A stretch of 64,000 nt of DNA, from the NCBI GenBank assembly GCA_027627225.1, contig CM051024.1, forward strand, positions 46,969,047-47,033,046, read 5' to 3'. This document shows positions 11,221 through 23,784 of this stretch, piece by piece (the first letter of the stretch is position 1; the number at the start of each line of letters is the position of its first letter). Under the pieces are notes generated by a model. That model searched no databases, was not told where the DNA came from, and saw nothing but the letters and a program-made list of their open reading frames with translations. The position numbers and the translations under genes were made by a program. The stretch is from Congeria kusceri. Lineage: Eukaryota > Mollusca > Bivalvia > Myida > Dreissenidae.

Positions 11221-12480
11221 CCCCCACTTCCAGTAGGTAGGAGGGGCTATATAGGAACCACTTTGTCCGTCGGTCTGTCTGTATGTTGGTCGGTCGGTCT
11301 GTTCCGAAACTGTTCCAGCCTCTAACTTTCCCATGCATTGAAGGATTTCGAAATAACTTGGCACACATGTTAACCTAAATGAGACGGTGTGTCGCCCGTA
11401 AGAACATGATTACTACCTACCTATAAAGTCAAGGTCATACTTTAAGGTCAAAGATAAAAATATAGCACTTTATTGTAAAAAATGGCGCTTGTCCGAGCTC
11501 TTACATCCCCAGTCATTGAAGTTTTGGATTTTCAGATAACTTGGCACACATGTTAACCTTCATGAGACGATGTGTCGCGTGCACGAATCATACAGCTTCC
11601 TTTAATGTCAAGGTCAGACTTTGAGGTAAAAGATCAAAATATAGTATGTTTTTTGTCAAAATAGCGTTTGTCCGAGTTCTAACTTCCCCATGCATTGAAA
11701 GATTTCAAAATTACTTGGCATTTACTTTAAACTCAACATACTTCATCACATTGATGTAGTGATTGGAATCAGTCCTAATAAATTCGTTTATTAATCAAGC
11801 AAAATTTAGCAAACAAAAAGACATTTTTGGACTTGTGTCGCGCGTAACTCAAAACGTATTAATACTGGAGTGATGAAACTTTACAAACATATTAATCAGC
11901 ATGTGAACTTGTGCACCTGGGTATTTTGGTGCAGTTTTTTTCGGACATCAGCGGAGTTATGGCCCTTTTGTAAAAGCAAAAAGTGACATATTTGGACTTG
12001 TTTCGCGTGTAACTCAAAAAGTATTATTGCTAGAGTGTTGAAATTTTATAATCACATTAATCAGCACGTTAACTTGTGCACCTGGGTATTTTGTTGCAGT
12101 TTTTTTCGGACATCAGCGGAGTTATGGCCCTTTTTTAGTAAAAATGACATTTTGGACTTGTGTCATGCAGAACTCAAAAATTATGACTGCTAGAGTGATG
12201 AAACTTTACATACATATTAATCAGCTTGTGAACTTGTGCACCTGGGTATTTTGGTGTAGTTTTTTTCCGCCATCAGTGGAGTTATGGCCCTTTTTTAGCA
12301 AAAAATGACATTTTTGAATTTGTGTCGCGTATAACTCAAAAAGTATTACTCAAGACTGATGAAACTTTATAAACATATTTATTAGCATGTGAACTTGTAC
12401 ACCTGGATATTTTCTCCGACATCAGCAGAGTGTTGTGACAACCTACGGAATGTGGGGGCATCCGTGTCCTACGGACACAT
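11221..12480 (+). mobile_element. TIR element with two internal tandem arrays
   Basis: The left end begins CCCCCACTTCCAGTAGG. The right end, read in reverse complement, begins CCCCCACATTCCGTAGG, a near-identical terminal inverted repeat. Just past the right repeat is a perfect hairpin, GTGTCCTACGGACAC. Internally, units of ~178 bp ('cttggca' blocks at 11358, 11540 and 11714) are followed by four units of ~162 bp ('gtgcacctgg' blocks at 11911, 12076, 12236 and 12397) containing 'cggagttatggccctttt'. No coding capacity. Family name unknown. Confidence 0.55.
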
Positions 12481-12740
12481 GTCTAGTTTAACCAATTGAA
12501 GTGTTTGACAATTCATTTTGTTAAACTTGGTCTTAGTTTAAACAAAATGGTTTGAATTTGTTATTGTTCTTCAAGTAATAAAAAAGGAATTTAACTGCTT
12601 GACTTAGTAAAACTAAAATATTTACAGATGTCTAATGGCTTAATAGAAAAAGTAAAACAACCACTACCCCTCCTCCCTTGAGATTGTCGTGATTTGTCGG
12701 TTATACATGTAATTTAAAAGACATAATGTCTCAAAACTAA

Positions 12741-12835
12741 ACTAAGTAGTAGGTAGAAGTAAGTAAACTAAGTAGTAAGTAGAAGTAAGTAAACTAAGTA
12801 GTAAGTAGAAGTAAGTAAACTAAGTAGTAAGCAGA
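12741..12835 (+). repeat. 26-bp minisatellite
   Basis: The 'actaagtagta' block repeats at 12741, 12767, 12793 and 12819, a 26-bp period with near-identical units ending at 'agcagaattc'. Non-coding. Confidence 0.85.
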
Positions 12836-13255
12836 ATTCTTTTTACATTTTAAAACCACAAGCAATAATTTACTTGTACTTCATAAATAATCAATAATAA
12901 ATCATTAACCATTTCATGCTAAAATGCATATTAAATCATGAAAATCCTTTAGGGTACACAATGACAGCCTATCCAGAAATGTTTTATAACGTTGTATATT
13001 GCATTGGATATATTATGTGTTTTATTATAATCTATTTAACAGCTTAGAACTACAAAACACAGTTTTATTTTTTAACTACAGAACAGAACAGAACAGACCA
13101 ATACTTTATTACAGAATACAGTTTTGGCCAAAGGTAGTACTTGAGACATGTACACATTTTGTCGATTATTTTTTCTCATCGTCAACGTCACGTCATGGTC
13201 CTGTTCGTCATGATTATTTGACTAAATGATTAACCAGCCCATCACTACAGTGATG

Positions 13256-14330
13256 AACCCATTCTATGAACAAAAAGAAACCAGTGACTTCCTTAGTAAC
13301 CAGTGACTTCCCCAAGCAACATTTCATTTCCTTAACAACCCGTAACTTCCATTGCACCAAGTGACTTCCTTGGCAACCAATGACTTCATTATCAACAACT
13401 TATTTACCTTAGCAACAAGTTACTTCCCATAGCAACACTAAGCAACCCATTACGTCCTTAAAAGCAATTGTCTTCCTTGGCAACCAGTGACTTCCTTGGC
13501 ATCAACTTACTTCTCTTTGCAACCAGTGACTTCATTAGTAACCAGTGACTTCCCCTAGCAACACCTGATTTCTTTAGCAATCCATGACTTCCTTTGCAAC
13601 TGGTGACATCCTTGGCAACCAATGAATTATTTGCCAACAATTTACTATCTTTAGTAACCAGTGATTCCTAAGCGACCAGTGACTTCCTTCGCAACCACTA
13701 GCGCCCTCTAGCAATTGTTGATATCCTTAGCAACCCATGAATTCCATAGCATGTAATGCTTTCTGTGGCAAAAAAAGACTTCCGTATGAACCCATTCTAT
13801 GAACAAAAAGCCAACCAGTGACTTCCTTAGCAACCAGTGACTTCCCCTAGCAACAGCTCATTTCCTTAGCAACTCATTACATCCATAGTAACAAGTGACT
13901 TCCTTTGCAACCAATTACTTTATTAGCAACAAGTTATTCATCTTTCGAATAAGTTACTAAGCAGCGACTTCCCCAAGCAACACTTGATTTACTTAGCAAC
14001 CGTGCCTTCATAAGCAACTGGTGACTTCCTTGGCAACAGTTTATATCCTTAGCAACCAATGAGTGCCATAGCAACTGATTATTTCCATGGTGACCAATGA
14101 CTTCACTAGCAACATCTTACTCGCCTTATCATTCAGTGACTTTCTGAAGCAAAAATTGATTTACATAGCAACCCATAGCTTCCTTAGCAACCCATGACTT
14201 CCTTAGCAATAGGAGACTTAAATTGGCAACCAATGGCTTTATTAGCACCTACTTCCTCCCCTTAGCAATCAGTAACTTCCTCAGCAATCAGTGACTCTCC
14301 CAATCAACTTCACCCATTCTAGTGCGCACT
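13256..14330 (+). repeat. ~22-bp AGCAAC minisatellite with ~533-bp higher-order duplication
   Basis: About forty-five diverged units of the type 'cttagcaaccagtgacttc'. The phrase 'cccattctatgaacaaaaag' occurs at about 13258 and again at about 13790, and a third 'cacccattcta' closes the array near 14325, showing a higher-order duplication of ~533 bp. Many units contain AGCAAC, the half-site of an RFX X-box. The 60-codon minus-strand frame inside is a repeat artefact. Confidence 0.75.
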
Positions 14331-14628
14331 GTGAACTTTACTTTCTGCTGATTTTGGGGAGGTAAACAAACAGTTCTTACTAACTATTAAACATATAAAA
14401 TTAATACTCAACATGTTTGATAAAAGTGTTTGATAAGAGGTGATTACTATTATACAGTTTTGTTAATGGGTTATTGCCCCCTTTTTATGTCCACCGCCAT
14501 TCAAAAGAATTGATACTTTTTATGTACTACAATATTTAAACAATTTGCCTCCTCTTCAAAAACTGTTTGCTGATGTACTAAAATATTTTATAAACAATTA
14601 TGTCCCCTAAAAAATAACCGTTATTTTT

Positions 14629-16567
14629 GGCGCACCTGAGTACTAAGTTCTCAACGGTGAGCTATTCTGGTCAGTCACCGTCCAGCGTCCGTCGTCTGTC
14701 GTCGTCGTTTTCAATAAATTACTAAAACATCTTCTCCTCTGAACCTTGGCAGGAATGTCCCTGCGATGGTCCTTTAACAAATTCCTTCAATTCATTTGAA
14801 TATACGAAAAACTCTCCTTGCCAAGACAATCTACCTTAAAAACGGGAAAAGTTAAAACAAATATTGTAAAAAAACACTGGCTGGATTTGAAAATGTTCCT
14901 TGGGTGACCCTCCACCGAATTCCTTCAAATCAGTTTTATTTGTTAAAAAACATAGCCGCCGATGAGCGAGGCAGTTTTTTAATATATGGTTGTATTGAAA
15001 GGACCTGTTCACAGATTGTTGTATTGTTTTGAAGTATATCATTCAATGTCGTAACTTGACAGATTTAAGCATCGTAACTAAAGAGCTGAAGTGTAATAAC
15101 AAGAAAATAATTAAAAAAAAGAAAATAAAAAAAGTTGCCGACACTGGGTTTCGAACCTCAGACCTCCGGATCAAAAGGCTAACGCATTAATTACTCGGCC
15201 ATTCCGATTTCTATATTGAATACGGTATTTTTTTATTTTAGTGATCCACGTGGTGTCAACAATCTTAATGAAAACAACAGAAACACTCTAAATTATTCCA
15301 TCGTTTAGCGTTACAAACGCTTTATAATATTATCATTTTCAACTAATTATTACTTATTAACGAAATGGTATTTACAGTATATGTATATGTCCGTAGTGTT
15401 ATTTCGCTCCTTTATATACACTATTCTTTTATTTTTGGAATCTGTGGCAAAAAGTAAAACAAAAAAAAGGTCTTTAAATATCTTCTTCTCAAAACCGCTG
15501 ACGAGATTTCAAAATAATTTCACAATAATGTTACTTGGGTGGACCTCTACAAAATTTCTTCAAATCATTTCGATTCGTTGAAAAACATGGCCGCCTGTGG
15601 ATGGGGCAGTTGTCCTTATGTTGCTATATAGAATACTTTTAAAATCTTCTCCTAACAAACCGTTGACCGGGTTTCAAAATAATTTCACAGAAATGTTCCT
15701 TAGGTGACCATGTACCAAATTTGTTTAAATCATTTTGATTCGTAAAAAATGGCCGCCAGGGGGTGAGGCATTTCTTGTTGTATGGCTATTTAGAAAACTT
15801 GTCAGAAACTCTTGACAGGATTTCAAAAAAATGCATAAATGCTCCTTGGTAGACTCTCTACCAAATTCCTTCATCTTATTATGATTGGTTGAAAAAAACA
15901 TGGCCGCCAAGGGGTGGGGCTTTTATCCTTGTATAGCTTTAGAGAAATGTTTGTACATCTTGTCAGATACCACTGACTGGAATTAAATATAATATTCCAT
16001 TCATGTTTTTTTGATTGACCCTACATTGATTCTGATTTAATAATAAAAGTTTCCTTAAACCTCGTGAGTGTTGCACAAATGTTCCTGCATGAACATGATT
16101 AACATGTTACTGTATGAGGCTGTGTGTTGCTTCTCACCCATTCATCTGAACTCTGAAATGATAGGTTGCAATGATTTGTCAGGTTTCAAAAAGAGGAATA
16201 GTGGTCTGCTTATACTGACTGATACTTTCGTATTAATATAACTGTCTAAAAGCCATTGGAATAGACATAATGATGTTTTTGTTAAAAGAAAACATGTGCT
16301 AGTTTCCGTTGATTTTGGTTTCTTTATGTTTTGCCACAGTCTTCTTATGTTATCACCTAATGCCTATTACTTTTGATGACTAGGGTTTTTATGTCATTTG
16401 TGGGATAAAATGTCACATATTTTGCAAGGAAAGGCAGCCAAATGTTGGGTGCAAAATCAGCGATTCAAATGCACTATTTGCAATGCATATGAATGACACA
16501 AAGTTATCGTTTTCAGTGAACATTAATTATATTCAGATGAGCGACCAGGGCCACTGTGGCCCTCTCG
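14629..16567 (+). mobile_element. Hairpin-ended element, sister of 637-2104
   Basis: It starts with 'gcgcacctgagtact...' and 'ggtgagct', a decayed form of the nested palindrome at 637. It ends with 'gatgagcgaccagggccactgtggccct', the counterpart of the GGGCCATCATGGCCC hairpin. The interior holds diverged 'aacatggccgcc' units near 14950, 15585, 15745 and 15898. It also contains a tRNA-like segment at 15134-15209. No coding frame. Confidence 0.55.
15134..15209 (-). repeat. tRNA-like sequence (Leu/Ser-type, probable SINE head)
   Basis: On the minus strand it reads 'aatggccgagtaatta', resembling a Leu/Ser-type A box, then 'gaggttcgaaaccc', a good B box, ending near 'gtcggcaac'. The acceptor-stem halves do not pair well and a proper long variable arm is not evident, so it is more likely a tRNA-derived repeat or pseudo-tRNA than a working gene. 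Confidence 0.4.
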
Positions 16568-18370
16568 TTCATGTTTCCAACAGAATACAACACATATAAC
16601 TATCAAATACGAGGTAGTCGAGCGTCCAACACTCGTAGGCGGTGCTGTTGTTCCTCTTAAGCAGATCATTTTTGTCAGTCAATACGTTGCTCTGTGTCAA
16701 AGCAATTAAACTGCAAAGCTCTTCATCTGTGTCCAAGTGGCATGTAGGGGCAATAATGGCCTTAAGTGATAGCTCTAATTAAGTGCCTTCAAACGTAACT
16801 TTTATATATCCAGATGCATTAGTAATATTTTACATATCTGTTTAACCCAGTCCAAAATGACTGTGATCAGATTAACTATGACGTGGTGAGTCACACAAAC
16901 GTTCCCTGAGTAGGAATCGTGCTCACAATATCCTGATCGCAAGGGGGACACCTTCCCGTTTTGTATTCTTATTTTTTCAGCGTAATCCCATTTCCTGATT
17001 TTATGATAGATTTATGATAGATTTCCCGTATATAAAAGGGTTTTAATTTTTTAATTCCATCTTTAGCCTTGATCATTTTTGTTTCTTTCGAAAACATTAT
17101 ACATTTACAAAATAAATGAATTATTATTATCCCAACCACTGAAGTTAAAATTGTTGCAATTGTGAAAAAAAAAAAAAACATTAAAAAGTAAAATACAACA
17201 ACAAGCATTTATTGTAAACAAAATATAAATTTATAGAATCGTTACAAAGCGACCCTAGCTTTTAAAATTTGTTTGAATGATGTAATTAATACCGATTGTT
17301 TTTATTGTATCAAAGTCATTATGATATTTGTATTATTTTTATTGTGTATTTTGGCTAATGCCTGAGTCAGATTATGTTTAATGCATTTACTAACTATCAC
17401 ACATTAATTTCGTATTATAATTTTGAAGGGTACTGTTCATTGGAATTTCGTATATGACATGATAATATAAGAAAATAAAACAAAAACACAACAACAACAA
17501 CATTATAATGTGTCCTCTTAGATTTTGACTAAAAAGTCTATCGCACAAGAACTATTCAATTTAGTACGCTTTTGGATGGTTTGTAGTTATTGTTCTTGGT
17601 CAGTTTTTGGGACGCGTCATACTAATCGCAGCGATTACTTCCACGTACGGTTTACAGTAACAACTGCCACCAACATTCGTATATAAAATATTAAAGAGAG
17701 AGGATGCAATTTATATAATTTATTATATTGTTAATATTAGTATGTATATAGTGGCGTAGTTTGGAGCTCCTATTAGTATTGATACTGTAACCGTTTACAT
17801 TTTGAGCTGACTATATGTAGTAGTACTGATATATTTTGTTTGGGCATAACCATTTAATAGAAACATATTGAAAATAAATCCATGTATATTGAAGAATTCA
17901 GCTCTCTAGATTAACCGGGTAATGGATTTGCTACACGGTTATTAGCATTACCCGACATGTCAATTATCTAAAACTCGTTCTGTAGCCATGAACAACTTCT
18001 TGAAATTTAGTTGTTATTAAATGTCTAAAATGTTGTTTCGTTGTAACTTACTTTCTTAGAACACACGTCTGAATGCCAAAATGCTTCAAACGCTGCGAAA
18101 TTTATTATAAGGTTCAACCACTTCATCTGTAAACATATGCCGGAAGCAAACTTTGTGGTTTTTAAGAACAAACGCGAAACATTTTTTAAAATAGTAGTAT
18201 ATTCAATACTTCTTGATCTACATAAGCATATTAACAGCACACAAATGTCAGGTTTTGCTTTTGTTATAAAAATCGAAAATGTTCGGATAGTCACTTAACG
18301 TGAAGCTTTGGCTGTAGGAAATAATGTTATAGTGCTTTGAAGATATTATACCCCTGTGCAATATATACTT
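16568..18370. other. Intergenic upstream of IAP-like copy 1, no gene seen
   Basis: AT-rich, no supported gene. The frames at 16969-17208 and 18025-18294 lack recognisable domains. A pyrimidine-rich acceptor (tactttcag) at 18374 begins the next coding region. Confidence 0.4.
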
Positions 18371-18374
18371 TCAG

Positions 18375-19775
18375 GTGAATAGTGTTGAATTCATTTTCAA
18401 CGAGATCCATGCCACTTAAGAGTTCACAACCTTATGCAAGACGAAGTGTGTTGACAAGCATGAGCAACATACCACACAACATAATGTACGGACATTGTGA
18501 TTGTTGTTGTCTGGAGGACGTCCTTATATACATTATTTTTCTATTAGTGCTTTTCAAGTTTTTGGAGAGTGTATACAAAATCGACGCAATTGTAAAATCA
18601 AATCAAAGTTATCTTCAGTTGCTTGAACAATTTAAGGAAATTGTAGCAGAACATGAAGCCACCAAAAGAAGAAGCATAGGTGATCACAGCAATGACTGCG
18701 ACAATGATTTCTTGGAGTGCAATACTAGGTCATACCCTTTTGCTATCGGGGAAAGCTGGGTAGACGATGACACATTGGATGTGGAAATGGGTTCAGACGA
18801 AGTGTTTACCATAGATTCGGTAGACTGTGAAAATGACATTTGCTTTTCCCCACCGCAATATATCAAGCCTAGAAGCACGACGAGTAAAGATTACCTTAAC
18901 AATGACTTCTATTCAGAGATTCAACATTTTACAGACTTTGGGAGAAGGACCGGTTTTATATTGCCATCGCCATTAAAAGTCCCAATACTATGGAGACATT
19001 GGGCAGGGATATCAAACAAAATGAAAAGTTACATCACACCAAATTTTGTTCTTGACCAGGCCAATGCTGACTCTCACTATAGAGAAACATTTGGGTTCGT
19101 ATTTGAAAACAAACACACGAATTTCTTGTATACATTCACAGATGTCAATGTGACGGTTAAATTAACCAAAATCGGAAACTTCAGGAAGTTGGCTAAGGTT
19201 CGGATTCGTCATTTGACGATAACAGGAAGCACAACCAATGATAATACTGTTGAGTTATGCACACTTGTAGTATTGTCAACATCATACGTATTTGTACCGG
19301 TGTAATCAATCACCTTACTAACTCCTTAATGATCATTGCGCTTTCATACTCGGTTAAACCTCAAGGAATGCAATTGTACATGAGATGTGACATTAGTCTC
19401 ACGAATTCTTTCACAAATTCTGAATGCACCAGGTTTCAAGACATGTCAACTATTCTGATGTTTCTCGTATTTGTCGAAGTGACAATGATCCTGAATCCAG
19501 ATTTTGTACATGTACACAATGCATATCGTGGTAAGCTTCCAAACAGTTTTTACGATAACGAGAAGGACAGAAGATTATAAGTCGTAGCAACCTGTCAGAC
19601 TAAGGATTTAAGGAATTTTGCGCCATGCGTAGGAACACGTCAGTGTAATAGACAATGCACCAAAACACAGAAAGATGAAACTCCACTTGGAAACATTATT
19701 AAACATTGTAAAATGGTATCAAGACCAGCTAGACCGTTGTTTGACAACAATGCTGATATGACTGAAGCGGCCACT
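18375..19775 (+). pseudogene. Decayed coding region upstream of IAP copy 1, one membrane segment
   Basis: An acceptor at 18374 opens an exon; the first in-frame ATG is at 18409. The frame runs to 19305, then coding character continues in another frame (19257-19577), passes TAA at 19578, stays open to TAA at 19776 and abuts the ATG of the BIR gene in that same frame. Features from the 18409 start are a Cys-rich stretch at residues 30-34 (CDCCC), a hydrophobic helix at ~36-54, a short helical region, and an acidic part with DVEMGSDE. The segment ETFGFVFENKHTNFLYTF is closely matched in IAP-like copy 2 (ETFGLMCKNKAPNFIHTP), which supports real coding origin. No known domain is recognised. It could be an N-terminal extension of the BIR protein broken by one shift and two stops, or a separate gene. 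Confidence 0.4.
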
Positions 19776-19778
19776 TAA

Positions 19779-21653
19779 ATGTCTTCTTCTGGTCAAAATA
19801 TAGATAAATATAAACATTTACACACACCAAAAATACGTACATCTGGAGGTTCTCAAGATATGGATTTAACGCATGCAAAATCGAATGGAAAAGTAGCGCG
19901 TGCAAAATCGAATGGAAAAGTTTCAGTCATCATTACATTTATGGTTTTGATAGAGGCATTGGAAAAAGCAGTATACGCAAACTTGAAAGAGAGACAATAT
20001 TCAGATCACAGCAGTGACTATAAGCTCCGAGACATAAGCCTCGTAAAGGCAGAATCAACAGCAAAACTTGCAAAAATGTGGTATCTTGACCTTTGGAAAA
20101 ATGTGGTTTGTAATGCATATGTTGTTGTTCTTTATTCACACTATGAACGGGACGCTCCAGAATCAGAAATGCAGCATGAGTGTAACCGGTTAACATCATT
20201 TGCCAGCTACAGGGGGAACGGCAATCATATCATGCTGGCTGGAAATGGTTTCTACCATTGCCCAGAGATTGGTCCGAACTTTACTAAGTGTTTTGCATGT
20301 TCGTTGACATATGATAGATGGACCTTGGCTTGCGATGTTTCAGACATGCACAAAAGGTTGTCACCGCAATGTTCTCTTAACGTTAGAAATACTGTGCAAG
20401 AACCCGAAAGAGATATTCCACAGGTAGCAAGCGTCTTTTTAACGTTTAAACTTCATATCCTAAGATACTTTGAATTAAAACAAATGTAGTTAAATAATCT
20501 GCGAGTATATATTTTTTAATTTATAAGCTTGTAGCTATATTTGTTGTTTTAGGTGATATTGTAATGAAAATTAACACATTTGATTCAGATACAGACTGAA
20601 CGTCAGCCAGTGCACGACCCATTGAACACGGAATATTGTACACGGAATATTGGTAACATTAATTCTCCAAAACGCGATGGATTTAAACATTCTCGAATCA
20701 GCTGTATCAATTTCATTTACTTCTGTTAACTTCTGGCACTTTGCGGGTCTCCTTTTTGTACAGCAGAAACCAACAGACTTTCGCCCATACCACATTTATC
20801 AGAGAACAACGTTAGACATTCGGTAGACGTTAGACCTGTTAGAGAAAGACGAACTATCGGTTGGATACCTAATTATATTTGTGTTGCCATTTTTAAAAAA
20901 TATTGCTACCTGTTATAGTGTTTGTTTATTTTGCAACTCTTAATAATTAATAAAGAATGATACAGGCGAACGCTATATCTGCATTGTACAATTAATGTAA
21001 ACTTTGATATAAGTATTTTTACACGAGCGCATATAATTTAATTTACATTATATGACAATATATAATTCATTTTGATTTGTAAATTGAACAAAGACATGCC
21101 TGTTATACCCAACATTTATTCCAAATGAAGTTTAATGTTGCATATGTTTGTCGCCATACTCATATATTGCAGCAACACATTCGCCCCCAATATCGCTAGC
21201 ACTGGAAAGAAGACGAGGGCCTACCGTAAATCTCCTCGAGACCAGGGGTTTTAGAATAGCCCAGCATGCAGGTTTGATACCTCTGTTCTTTTATCAGTGC
21301 TATAATGCAATATATAATTAAGTATTAATTTTGTAAACAAAATTGGTGCTGTTCGTCAATGACCGAGTAATTATTAATTACAACCGAGGACACAACTTAA
21401 TTTTCTTTATGACAAGTAAGAACATTCTTGATGCCAAGTTATCATGTTTAAAGGTGCAGGTCAAGGAGTAAGTGGGTTCAGACCAGTCCCGGTGGTTATT
21501 ATATGCCACTTGTGTAACGCACGCCCTGCCGATACCGTCCTGCTTCCATGTAGGCACCTGGTGGTATGCGGCCTTTGTGCCCCGGGACTCATCAGGTGCC
21601 CTGACTGTAACACTCGAAATGTGCGATATGTCCATGCTCTCGTGTTTTGGTGA
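19779..21653 (+). CDS. Single-BIR, RING-finger IAP-like protein (copy 1)
   Basis: Model: exons 19779-20423, 20589-20652, 21173-21271 and 21460-21653, all GT-AG, phases 0, 1, 1, giving 333 residues. The BIR domain lies at ~137-198 with the canonical CX2CX16HX6C zinc ligands C171, C174, H191 and C198, plus a GFYH turn. The last exon is a C3HC4 RING (CHLC, then CRHLVVC, GLC and CPDC). Such proteins bind caspases or signalling adaptors through the BIR and act as E3 ubiquitin ligases through the RING in the cytoplasm. A 24-nt duplication (AKSNGKV twice) is near residue 40. The second exon is the least certain. In-frame stops lie directly before the ATG, so a longer ancestral N-terminus may have been lost. 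IAP families are expanded in bivalves; the specific orthologue is not assignable. Confidence 0.7.
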
Positions 21654-21659
21654 CTAAGG

Positions 21660-23784
21660 AGAGAAAAAAAGGAGCATAAACAGTTTTGAAAAAAAAGAAA
21701 ACGAAGTATAATGTTTTGAAACACAACTACATTGTTCAGTATATATCGTATCTGTACAATATATTGCAGATAAGGTTAATGGGTGCATGTACTTTAATAT
21801 TTCGTGTATTTCCATTAAACATTTAATATAATTTGTGGGAAATTTATTGTACATATTATATATTATAATATATTTCAATAACGAAAGTGGACATATTGTT
21901 TTCTTTGCATTTTTTATCCACTGATTTATTTTGTATATAATATTTGCGCAAGCGTTAGTTGTTGTAACACTTAGCAACCTAATGTGGACCATGTAAATTT
22001 TGTTTCAATTTTGTTTCAATTTTCAAGTAAAAACTCAACTCAAACGCATCGTGTACTTTGTGTTTTCTTGCAATCAGCAATAACAGCTATTTTCATGTAC
22101 TTTACGTTGTATAATTAAAATAACTAATATTGTGAATTACGATATAGGAATCATTGATCGTCTATAACTATGTTCTATAATTGGATCTGTAATCGGTATA
22201 TTATGATGGATAATTGATTATTCATAAAACGCTCAGGTTTTGATTAATATGCCATTAAATTAATTAAGTTAAACACCATCGATATTTTAATATAAATAAT
22301 AAGTTGCGAAGAACAAATGCTGGAAATATAGTCAAATCTCTGAAGAAACCTCTAAATAGATATCCGTACATTATTTATTGATTTCAAGCAAGCGTTCACT
22401 GGGGCCATATCCATAATGATAAAGCTACTAAGGAAAATCTTAACTTAAATTATACCTGTGAACAAATCTCTTTTTTTAAACTTAAACTATATGTTTTATA
22501 GTTTATATATTGTAAATACTTTGATCTGCTATGATAATAAAAAAGTAATACAAAATAAACTTTTATTGAACCATTAATGGATTTAAGTAATTTTTATGAT
22601 TTTTAAGAAATGTGAGTGTTTTTCCTAAGGAGCTTTTTGGATACCTGCCCTTTATGCTGTTTTATTGTACATTTGTAAATGTTGAACGTTTGTAAATACG
22701 AATGTCTAAATGCAAAAGGTTGATTTTGTGATGCAATAATGCATATTCTAATACACCAGATACTACAAGTCTTGAAGGGACAAACAAAACAAAACTAGAG
22801 CTAGTATGCACGTTATATTATTTTTTTTGGCGTATACCCACAAATTTAATAAAATTGCATTATACCAGCTAACGATATCGAAAAAAAATTCATTGTAAAT
22901 CGTTTATAAATAATGTGTATTGAACATAATATAATATTTCTTTGGTGTAAATGTAGGATTAGCTGAAATAAAAATGAATTTGCGAAAAAAAAAAATACAA
23001 CTATAAAATAATGATTGAAACGCGCAGGTTATATAGAACGTCTTTATTTGTTAACCCCAAACTGTATTTTGTATACATCATACATGTATATAGAATGTTG
23101 GTGTTTTAATTCCATTTGTAGTTCCTTTTGTACATTTATAAGTTAATACTACGTACGAATATTTATGGTTTGCCATTGCATGATTTCCGTACAAATTGTT
23201 TACATTATATGAACTTCTTGCTGAATATTGAATACACTTTCTTGTTCATTTCTTTCGATTTTTCAATATGCTTTGATAAATATATACATTCCCGAATGCA
23301 TTTCATACGCTTACTGTTTGTGCTACATTGTCGTTTGTTCCGTTATAAAATAAGACATTAGTCGGAAAAGGCTTAACCAAGATATTAAATGGTTTCCTTT
23401 AAAACTATATATGCTCTTAATGTGATATGGAACGGTGATTCAGATTGATGAATATGACTAACCTTTATGTCAATTTAATTTTTCTGGATTGCTCATAATA
23501 CATAACACTAGTTTATATGACAAAGGTGTAAGACATAGCGTTTTGTAGATTTATAATGATATTAATAAATAAACCAAACATACAATCATACATGTGTACA
23601 TGTAGTTTGTAAATATTAATGATGTGGTTTACGTTAGATTACTGATAATTTATATAGATTGTGGTATGTAAAGTAACTGACTTAAATAACAATAACCAAC
23701 ACAAAAAAAAGCATAGGTGTATGTGTCATAGTTTTGCACATTTTATTTCGCATGGAATGTGTGGTTCTTCACTTGCATGTTTTT
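21660..23784. other. 3' flank of IAP-like copy 1 and intergenic DNA
   Basis: 21654-21790 is closely similar to the 3' flank of IAP-like copy 2 (43650-43810), including 'tctgtacaatatattgcagat', so the duplication includes untranslated DNA. The remainder is AT-rich with no supported gene. Confidence 0.5.

Noticed and set aside
15134..15209. Functional tRNA gene on the minus strand
   Set aside because: A and B boxes are present but the acceptor stem does not pair properly; called a tRNA-like repeat instead.
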